This document shows, in pieces, positions 55,209-64,000 of a DNA stretch of 64,000 nucleotides. The stretch is from Datura wrightii. Its lineage: Eukaryota > Streptophyta > Magnoliopsida > Solanales > Solanaceae. Location: NCBI GenBank assembly GCA_035772735.1, contig JASDFA010000010.1, positions 97,670,001 through 97,734,000 of the forward strand, in the 5' to 3' direction. The translations under genes were made by a program, and so were the position numbers. The notes below the pieces were generated by a model. It ran no database searches and was not told where the DNA came from. It saw nothing but the letters and a program-made list of their open reading frames with translations. Numbering within the stretch: the first letter of the stretch is position 1; the number at the start of each line of letters is the position of its first letter.

Positions 55209-57020
55209 GGGGAGTAGTTAGGTGCTGGGTCATAGGCTCTAAATTTGCTGTATAATTTTTCCTTGACGTTTATGTATGTCTGTGCTTTCCCTGTTGTTGT
55301 GAACTGATTTGTGATTTATGTGTATATATTTGTTTGTGGATAATGATGTGTGTTTTTGAAAGTTATGGTTGCCTTTGTAAATATTTTGTAAATTTTGTAA
55401 ATATTTTTTTTCTTTATCGATATGATCGAGATTTTTCAAAATTTTTGCGAAACGATTTTGCACTTATCAAAATATTTTGTAAATATTTTCTATCGAAATG
55501 ATCGATGTGTTGCAAAAATTTTGAAGTTTTATTTTTGGGTTTCTCGGAGTTTGTTTTCGGTTCTTTTACCGAGAATAGTCCCATTGAACCGATGTCATAG
55601 TTAGTGACCGTTCCCTATGATGGATGGATGACGACCGTCTTAAGGGAAATGTAGACGATAGGAGTAGATGTTTTGTTTTTAGTTTCTTTGGTGGATTGCA
55701 TCAATAAACTGTAGTTGCTTATGGTTGCTAAAATTTCGTTGCGTGTTGTAATTGATGTTCAAAATGTGAAAATGATTCGTTTGAAAGCATGCAATTTTGT
55801 AAATATGTTGAGTTACCTAGGCTATAGAATTTGGTTCATTATGATTAAGGCTTAATCTTGAATTCATGTAATTGACTAATTAAAGAGTCTGTGAATGCAT
55901 CTTGATTCGAGCATGTGCATGAAGTGTGAGTGAGGTTTTGCTATTCCATGTCATTGTGAATTGTCTAGAACTTGCCTGGCGTGTATACAAAACGAAATGA
56001 AGGAGGTGTAGTGTCGGAAAGGATGTAGGCATTTCTTTGTTTTAACCGTTAGTTTCCATTTTTTTTCTTGTCAAATTCTACCTTTTTATATGTTGTATAC
56101 CCTAGTCAGCCCGTTGAGCCTTTAGCCGATTTCTTTCTTTTGTCCAGAATTGTATGAACTAAGCTTTATTCCTTCTTTTCATTAGCCTTAAAGTCTATAA
56201 GAAGCTCTTAAGCGCTTACAAAGAACAGAAAATGTTTCCCAAAGTGTTAAAGAGTGAAAAGAGTGAAAAGAAAAGAAAAGCAAAGTGAGGAAATAAAAGA
56301 TGATGTTGAAGAGGCACTAGTTGTAATTAAATGATAGTGAGGGTACATGAAAACCCTCTGTTTTGTGTCAAGTGTGCCTGATGAAATGGGCTGTATGAAA
56401 GTAAACCAGCATGAATGGGAGAAAAAGAGAAAAGAGAGGAACAATGTCCATGAGTCGATGGGAATGAGTTGAAAAGGCGCTTAAGGATGCTAGCGACTAT
56501 TATTGGCTAATCCAATATATATATACTAGATCCATAGCCCAGTTACAACCCATTAAAAGTCCTATTTGATCCTACATTGCATTTCTTTATATTAGTGGAG
56601 TAATACACTAAGGGCAAGCCTATGGGTCATGACATGATGCATGTGAATTCTTTTGGGAGAGAGAGTGAAATTAATTTTTATATGCCCCTACTTGCATGTT
56701 TGTGTGCTGCAAGAACATAAAAGGGGAATTTTCTCTCGAGTTGTGAGGGTACATGCTTGATGAAAGATTGATTTTCGTGTCGGATTTCTTGATTAGTTGA
56801 TTTGCATGAGTTTGCCGATATCAAGAATCAATTCTTAAAAGTTTAGGAAGCCTCGATGTATTAAGGTCATTGTCTTGTACGACCAAGCATGTTTTCTTGA
56901 TGATTTGCAAGAATTGAATAATCGGTATGACCGTAGCGTAAAATGTTGCACCATAGGGACGAAGGTTGGGATGTAATTTGCATGAGTTGTGTATGTGTTG
57001 TTCGAGGACGAACAAGGATT
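55209..57020 (+). other. A2 long 3' noncoding region
   Basis: Aligns with A1 11688-13461. Conserved blocks are at about 55545-55580 (TTCTCGG/CCGAGAA dyad), 55613-55644, 56474 and 56600. No gene; short frames are chance. Confidence 0.7.
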
Positions 57021-57035
57021 TAAGTGTGGGGTAAG
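57021..57035 (+). promoter_or_regulatory. A2 PPT-like motif before 3' LTR
   Basis: TAAGTGTGGGGTAAG directly before TGATC. It is purine-rich in its right half (GTGGGGTAAG) and sits where the PPT must be. Confidence 0.75.
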
Positions 57036-58496
57036 TGATCTTGGGCAGATTTATATGCCCAAGTGATACTCAAACGTATCATTTTTACCTTGTTTGTTGT
57101 GCAATGTGTATATAATATCATGTATTTGGTAATAAAATGCGAATTTATACGAACCAACATGATTAGCATTTGTTTTGCAGGATAATGTGATTTTTAGGAG
57201 CTAAAATGCGTGTTGGAACTATGTCGGAGTTGGACTTGGATGCGAGCGTGGAAAAGACCTTGGATGGCACATTTTACACTGGCTCCGCGATGGAGCCGTG
57301 CCACGCTGCCATCGCGGTAGCACACTGCCTGGGCAGGAATTAATTAGGCAATTTCCAGTGTGCCTGCGCGTCAGTTCCGTGGCACGGAGATAGGCCTCCG
57401 CGATGGCCTCCGTGCCACGTTGAGGCCAATTATCCGGACCCTGCAATTTCCAGAGAGGGTCCGCGTCCACGCCGTGTCACGGAGGCAGTGCTCCGCGTTG
57501 GCCTCTGTGACACGTTGCTTGTTATTCCGGGAAAAATTTCCCACTAGTATAAATAGCACACTTAGGTTTATTTTTAAGTTTTTTAGTTTTTAGACTGAGT
57601 TCAGAAGTGGAGAGCAGGAACGTGGGTTTGTGGCAGTTGAAGAATAGAAAAGCTAAGAGTTTTCTTCTCTTCCTTTCTTCTTTCCTTCAATTGTATGCAT
57701 GATTTACACTCATTTTAGGATGATTAATCCAAGAATGAGTGGCTAATTCCCTTCTTTGCTGAGGTTTTGAACTTGTGTAATGAATTTTGGTGATAATTGA
57801 TATGGTTTCTTCTTCTTCTCGCATGTTGTTCTATTAATTCTTGTGCTTACTACATTATTGATTGGCCACCATTAATGTATATCTAAAAAGTCCAATTTCA
57901 CTCGAGAGAGCACGAAATTGGAAAGTTGTGAATTAATAGGGTATTGTTCTTAACTTGATTTGGGAAAATTGGGTTTTGATGTGCTTTCTTGATAGAAATA
58001 TACTTGAAAGCCGTATTAGTCAATTTAGGAACCGGAATTGTAGTGCTAGGTCATAAATTGCATTTGATCACAGAAATGTAGACGGATGGTTTATGATTCT
58101 AAAGTGAAATTAAATACGAAAGTTTTAATTTCTAGGCAAACGTTCTTGGCTAGCAACATGAAGAAGAGGATGACCAAATTACCATGATTATCAAGTTGAT
58201 TACTCGTTCTTAACCTTGGCATGTGCATATCCATTGTCTAAATTCAAAAGTAAATAGTTGTTATTAATTGTAGTATATAAATAGTTTAGAAACAAAAACT
58301 CACTCAACTCTTGGTTGGATTGTTGTTAACATAGTTAGGAATAGAATAGAGATATAGTAAACTAGGCAGTTTTACATATCTAGAGCAGCCTCCTTGGATC
58401 GATACTTGGCTACTTAGCCACTTTATTACTTGTTTGACCACGTGCACTTGTGTGTCGGTTGATAATATTTAATACTAACCGAATCAGCACCGAACA
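57036..58496 (+). repeat. A2 3' LTR
   Basis: 1461 bp, same length as the 5' LTR. Dyad at 57474-57513 with one mismatch (CTCTGTGACAC arm), TATA at 57548-57556. Confidence 0.95.
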
Positions 58497-58501
58497 TTGT
58501 T

Positions 58502-58712
58502 AATTAGCTATTTTCCTTTTACAAGTGGCTATGTGGCTTTGTCGACCCGCGGCTATGTTTACAACCGAGATATAGCTCATTGTTTTCTTGAATTGAGTTG
58601 TAGGCATGCACTAGAAGTGCATCAGCCCAGTCAGGTCAGTTCAGATTCCAATGTGGCATTAGGTGCCAGTCGTGCCTCCAAAGGTAGGGCATGAAAAACT
58701 TGGTACTAGAGC
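58502..58712 (+). repeat. Gypsy LTR end and degenerate tRNA-Met PBS
   Basis: The LTR closes with GGTGCCAGTCGTGCCTCC and GGGCATGAAA near 58695. It is followed by TGGTACTAGAGC (58700-58711), 10 of 12 to the tRNA-Met primer site. It continues the LTR interrupted by A2. Confidence 0.7.
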
Positions 58713-59816
58713 AAGTTCATATCCTAGGGATTCTGCAAGCCGTGTCTAGTACAGTCTTGTTTATAAATGTGTTTTGCACCATATTTTATAAGCCGGAGGC
58801 TACGAGGCATGATAGTATGGTTACCCTTTCTTCTTTCAGATCATGCAATAGAGTCGAGTTATACAGGATTGAGTCCCTAAGCTTTCATTGTCATGTCTGT
58901 CTAGAGTAATGTTTGATACAAGAGAGACTCCAGCCTGTCGCAAGTTAGCTGAAGCAGCAGGAGAAGGTACCAGTGCGATGCCACAGTTAGGGGACTACCA
59001 GCCGGAGGACTAAGGAGGATGTCTTTTAATCTCCGTAGTATCCTCCCGGGCACCAGAAACCTCATAAGGTAATAGATATGCTAGTACCATCCCCAATTCT
59101 CCGTACAGCCTTAGAGTAGGAGGTCAGGAGTATAGTATATGTATGAGTTGGCATACTTAGTAGATATTTAGAATTAGACAGAGGTGACAGTTAATATGGG
59201 GCTACCTGACGTGTGCGAAGGATTATATAATTATGAAGTTTGTACGTCCAGCTTTTAGAGTTTGTTGATTAGAACCTTGGCCTCTCTATAGAATAATAAG
59301 GTCATTCTCCACCTTCCAGCTTGTTCTTTTCGTGCAGCAGAAAGCGTAAGTATCAATGTCATGTTGCCCAAAATAACTAGTAAAAGAGGGCTAGAACCAT
59401 TGATATCGAGAAGGATTAGAAAATAATTAAGACCTTTAGTATTTATGAAGTACCTAGACCCTTACAATAGTAAGTCAGGAGGGAAAATAATATCTCCAAT
59501 AGTACCTAAGTATGTGTGAGAGTATGTAAACGATAAACCCCCCCCAGCAATAGTAAAGCTTAGGTCAGAAATACGCTTATCTAGCCGCAGTGTGCGGATG
59601 ACGGTAGCGAATGCTAGAAGGGTAATGGCTATGGACCCTAGCTTGTTATATTGAAGGATAGAAAGAGTATATGAGGAGAATTGGCCCGAGTGCGGATTAG
59701 GACAATATAGGTTGGTAGACTTGACCAGTAGTATCCTTTCCAGTGCGGGACATGGGGCACAGACCTTGATTTTCAGCCTATAAGAGTAAAGGCAAGATAT
59801 GAATACCAAGCTCTTG
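58713..59816 (+). pseudogene. Degenerate gypsy internal region
   Basis: Decayed sequence after the PBS; a gag-like start is possible near 58909 but many stops follow. The part 59420-59815 matches 35680-36070. No confident domain. Confidence 0.45.
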
Positions 59817-61956
59817 GGGGGCATGACTGGCACCTAATGCCATATGGGGATCTAAGCTAACCTAGTTGGGCTTATGCACTCCTAGAGCCTACTTGCTCTT
59901 CAAATCAGTAAAAAAATGAGCTATATCTCGGTTGTAAACACAGCCTCCGACCGATAAGGCCGCATAGCCACCTGTAAAAAAAATAACTACCCAACAACAC
60001 GCAATAAAGGGGATCCTATACGGGCCGACAAGACCACCATGTTGTCTAGTTATAGAAAAATGAAAACAGGAAATCAAAAATATGCTATAGCCAACAAGGC
60101 TGCTAACTAACAGCTAAACTAGGCCCCACACTGCAATCACACGAGATAAAATATACATGGGCCCCACACAGCCAACAACAACAATATTCAACAAAGAAAT
60201 TATAGCCTGCAATCCTCTAAAAGTGGAATATTGGTCGGTACAGGGCCCCAACCTACCCAAAAGCTATACAATAAAAGAACAAACCTTCTCAAACTATCAA
60301 CTCTGGAGAAAAGGAGCTGATGAGACTGTGGACTCTAGCTGGTGACTAGGAAGGTCCTGAACCGCGTCTATCCACATCTGTAGGTCAGTAATGCACCACC
60401 CCAAAGATGGGCATCAGTACAATATGTACCGAATATGTAAGGAAATAATGAAATGACTGAATAATACTGATAATAAAACTGAAAACGATTAAATAGGAAG
60501 GATAAGGGATACAACCTGAATAGCCTCACAACTTGTTGTATAACTAACAGTAAGTAAAGAAAACAAGAACCTTACCTAGCCCCCATCAGCCTGGAAGGTA
60601 CAACCAGCACAGAATAACCTGCCCGGGGCCCCCATAAGTCGTGGAAGGCACACTCCAATCTATATACCCCTAACACGGTCAATATGAGTCAACGGGTGGC
60701 TATAGCCAACCTACCGGGCCCCAAGGTATGCAACTGAGCCTGCTAGGCTCTTGTAGCTGTGTCGGAGTCCGGTGGACTCCTATAAATGTACCCTGGGCAC
60801 AAAAGGCTCGATGTAGGGTCAGTGATGCCGATACGGCATAAAAATAGAAGTCCATTCATGGATAAACTGTAATATGGCCCTTGGGCTTGTGTATAGTCCC
60901 TTGGGAATTACATATATCTCCTTGGAGTGATCCATATAGCCCCGAAGGCGATGACACATCTAGTAACCCTGAGGTTGGTCAACGGAAGGTTATATAGGAT
61001 AGGGTTAGTCCCAATCTAAATAGAAAATGTTAATTTGGAACTAATGATAGCAGCTAATCACAATATACATGCTTCTGGCTTTCTTACAAGGATTTAGTTG
61101 GTATTACAATACGACAGGAATAACCTGCCAAAGGAATTCGCCTTAACATACCTCGAATGCTGACTCTTGTTTAATTGATGAGTTTCAACCTATAACTGGC
61201 GGTTCCACTCAACAACAGCCCTTATTCAATAGGGCTATTTTCAATATAAAATTTATAAACAACGATATCTTCCGATAATAATAACAATTATAATTCAACG
61301 CTATTTAACTCGGCCAAAAACTCACAATTTCTTGAGAGTTTAGAAGGGAGAAATGCTTATCTATTGCCTGTGGCCATTTAGGATTCAATTTGGAGTAATT
61401 TCGACAACCTTTACTCGGCAGGGTTCCGGTATACCGAGTGAATTTCTAGGAAATAACTCCGTCGAGATGCTTCCCATAGGCCTAGAATCTGTTATCCGAA
61501 GTTAATTTGCATTTGGACGGTATTTGATAGCGTAATTTGATGAAAATTTGATAAAAGTTGTGTCTTCTCTCTTTTCTGGCCGAGGGAGTATTTGATAAAA
61601 TAGTTTGAATTAATAAAAGAGGCTTATATATAGGAATAGGCGGTGGCAAGGGGTGGCGCCCCATGCTTCCCAACGCACCAAGGTTCCTGCGCCCTGTGCT
61701 GCCCATCGCTCAGGCAGGCTGGTGCCTCGCTACCCATTGCACAGGCAGGCTGGCACGCCACGCTGCCCACCGTGCAGATAGGGCTAGCGCGTTGCACAGG
61801 CCCTCGTGGCCTGGCCTCGCCCAACCCTGCTAAACCACTCGAAGATTTCCTCACTCGTCCTACCTCTGAGGCTCTTCCGCACGTGTCAAGCTTTCATTTC
61901 TCATCACAAGCTCACATGCATGCACACTATCCGCTAACATCTTATGGGGTGTAACA
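59817..61956 (-). repeat. Inserted gypsy 3' LTR, minus strand
   Basis: The minus strand starts TGTTACACCCC at 61956, after PPT-like AAGGAGAGGAAGA (61957-61970), and ends near 59817 in GGTGCCAGTCATGCC, a little short of the usual end. A GC-rich block (61650-61810) and a TATATATA-type box (61623-61631) are present. Chance frames at 61482-61954 are not genes. Confidence 0.7.
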
Positions 61957-62400
61957 TCTTCCTCTCCTTAGGAACATTCTTTCGAATGTGATCTTCAGGA
62001 TTAAAGGACTCAACCCTTTTAGCTTGATACCAGAAAAATTTGGGCAGAATCTCCTTTGTATTATGGACTATCCGAAAACCTAAAATGTAGCAAAACCCAA
62101 CATACGCGTCTCACAGGACACTATAAATAGCTACTCAATCATATAGAGATACCCAACCAAAATAGTGCTAATAATATGAGCAGTAAAATAATAGCTAAAC
62201 AATATCCTCACCTCAACTACATATTTCGGATCAATCGTGGAATAAGTGAGGATATCTTGACCTCATGTCGTCCTCAGTTTCCAAATTCATCTCTTTTTTA
62301 TTTTCGTTCCTCCATAGAACATTAACAGAGGCCACAACTTTAGTCCTTAACCTACGAACTTGCCGTCTAGTATATCAACTAGAATGCATTTGAGGTAACA
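61957..62400 (-). pseudogene. Pol 3' end of the inserted minus-strand gypsy element
   Basis: Contains ACATTCGAAAGAATGTTCC before the PPT, and at about 62260-62370 text like the chromodomain end of G1 at 870-970, with stops. The upstream part of the element is missing, so the fragment is 5'-truncated. Confidence 0.55.
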
Positions 62401-63868
62401 AGTGGTGGAGTCATGAGACCTAGAGGTCAACTCTGTGTTCCAAATGTGGCAGGATTTCATCAGTAGCCTATAGCAAGTTATACCATATTTGTTTACCCCC
62501 CTCCATTCGAGTTTGATGAAAACACATCAGGTTATAAAAGAGACTTACGGATGGCATGGGAAGAAGGAAGGTATTGTCAAGTTGTAGCATAGAGCTCCAA
62601 TGGCCAGCAGGGAAAGGCAAGACCCCAAAAATTGAGTAGGCCAATTCAGGAAATAGCCATGCCTACGGGACAATGGAAACTAGACAATATGAATATAGCT
62701 ACAGGGTGACCACGTACCTGGTGTAAACATGACCCTATTTGGGCCATTGTTGAAAGGCTAAGGAAATCAACACATCTCCTGCGGGTTAGAATTTTGTTTC
62801 AACTAAGGATTACTCTGAATTAAATACTAAAGAAATATTCCAACTATATGGGGTCTCAGTGTCTATCAATTTTTAATAAAGGGGCACATCTCATAGCTAG
62901 GTTCTCGAAAGGCTTTCAGAACGGATTGGGATGCATGCTATGAGTACGACTTCTCGTCCCCAAATAAATACCCAAGCAGAGCACACAATTCGGATGCCTG
63001 GAGACCTGTTATGGGTGGAAATAGAGGCCCCCTAAATAATTACTTGAAGCAAATAAATTAGGGGTAATGGGACCGGGCATACTAATACATTAGTCAGACG
63101 AAGGAAGTTAAGATTTTCAGAAAAGATGTACTGGCAGCTCAAGGTAATTGGGAGTCTTACTCTAATATATGGCATAGGGAATTAACGATTGAAGCAGTGA
63201 GTAGGTGTTCCTGAGAATCTCTTATGAGATCTGATAAGAAGGGAAAGCACAACCCTAGATTCTTTAAGTTATACCGGATCCTCCAGAAGATCAGCCAAGG
63301 AGCCTATGAGAAAGAGTTACCTTCGGGGCTAGGATCTGTTTACCAATACTATGCAAGCGCGTAGAAGACCTTACCTTAGATTAATCCAATTGGGGATACT
63401 TAAGGTATAGAAGCACTATTCCACGGAAAGCCTCCAATAGTTATAGGAGCCATCTTAAAAACCAAAGTTATAGCTTATTAGCGTATAATGGGGGGAAAGA
63501 AATATAGAAGAAATAATTGAAACACTATGATTGATGTGAAGTATGGATAATTTCAGTTGTTCTAGGCTCTACGAGGATAGTATATAGACTCAGACAATTT
63601 AAGCTAAAGCAAGATAGTTTCAGATGATATACAGTTGACTTTGTTGCTATTATTAGAAGTTGTTTACATATATGTGATAGATCTATATTTCAATTGCAAG
63701 TAGCGTCCTATGAGATGCCTATGTTGGACTTTTCTGCAATTCAGGTTTTCTGATAGTCCATAATACAGAGAGGACCCAGCCAAAATTTTTTTGGCATCAG
63801 TTAAAAGAGTTGAGTCCTTTAAGCCTAAATATTACATTCGAGGACGAATGTTCCTAAGTAGAGGATGA
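62401..63868 (+). pseudogene. Degenerate gypsy integrase and PPT, plus strand
   Basis: Integrase core text corresponds to 36330-37035. A C-terminal segment near 63240-63360 includes KGKHNPRFFKLYRILQKISQ, with stops around. ACATTCGAGGACGAATGTTCC precedes the PPT-like AAGTAGAGGATGA (63856-63868). Confidence 0.7.
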
Positions 63869-64000
63869 TGTTACACCTTGTAATTCCCCATCATTTAGTG
63901 ATATGTTCGTACGTATGTAGAGATTTTTAAAGTGCAAAACATACAAAAAAAGGCTCAGAAAATGAATAGACGAGTACGGAATTGAGCGAGCAGGAGGCCG
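63869..64000 (+). repeat. Start of a gypsy 3' LTR (runs off window)
   Basis: TGTTACACCTTGTAATTCCC matches the start at 32255, including the CGTACGTA-type and GAGCAGGAGGC segments. Confidence 0.8.

Larger units (their letters stand above)
48523..58496 (+). mobile_element. A2: complete non-autonomous Athila-like element
   Basis: Two 1461-bp LTRs with roughly 15-20 differences by eye (about 1%), a perfect PBS, gag-pro, hairpins, dyads, candidate intron, ORF2, GNRA hairpin, 3' noncoding region and PPT. The target-site duplication TTGTT is at 48518-48522 and 58497-58501. No RT, RNase H or integrase. Low LTR divergence points to a young insertion. Confidence 0.95.

Overview
The window is repeat-only plant nuclear DNA. 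I found no host gene, tRNA or rRNA. It is a nest of Ty3/gypsy LTR retrotransposons, one degraded integrated plant pararetrovirus (Caulimoviridae) and a Helitron-like terminus. The combination of elements suggests a dicot with a large, retrotransposon-rich genome, probably Solanaceae. That assignment is inference from family resemblance.

Four elements (called A1-A4 here) share an Athila-like LTR of about 1.43-1.46 kb (TGAT...CA), a tRNA-Asp primer binding site (degenerate in A4) and a long conserved 3' noncoding region. None carries reverse transcriptase, RNase H or integrase, so all are non-autonomous. A2 (48523-58496, +) is complete, with 1461-bp LTRs and TSD TTGTT. It encodes gag-protease with one nonsense codon and an open 406-aa second protein (ORF2). 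A1 (5078-13476, +) has the same layout and TSD GCTAA, but its 3' LTR is missing exactly at the PPT/LTR boundary. A3 (37768-43736, -; TSD GTGAG) carries a different, Cys-rich ORF. A4 (25534-29758, -) has lost gag-pro and keeps a broken, divergent ORF2.

The hosts of these insertions are older, decayed gypsy elements. G1 (1-14470, -) has gag, protease, RT, RNase H and integrase remnants and is split inside gag by A1. A 3' LTR with a bZIP-like motif array lies at 29802-32212. From 32255 to 64000 there is a rearranged forward family made of tandem LTR pieces and integrase remnants. It is interrupted by A3, by a solo LTR with TSD GTAGT (45676-47962), by A2 and by a reverse fragment (59817-62400). 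The pararetrovirus occupies about 15985-23640 on the minus strand, with movement protein, coat, protease, RT and RNase H plus a last ORF, all broken by stops and frameshifts.

The most interesting signals are in the A family. They are the exact one-LTR insertion, a 12-mer (TAAGTGTGGGGT) found at the PPT and again inside each element, and covarying hairpins just after the ORF1 stop. There is also a GNRA hairpin after ORF2, 40-bp dyad modules shared by the U3 and a promoter-like region before ORF2, a candidate leader intron, and ORF2 open and apparently under purifying selection while gag-pro is broken.
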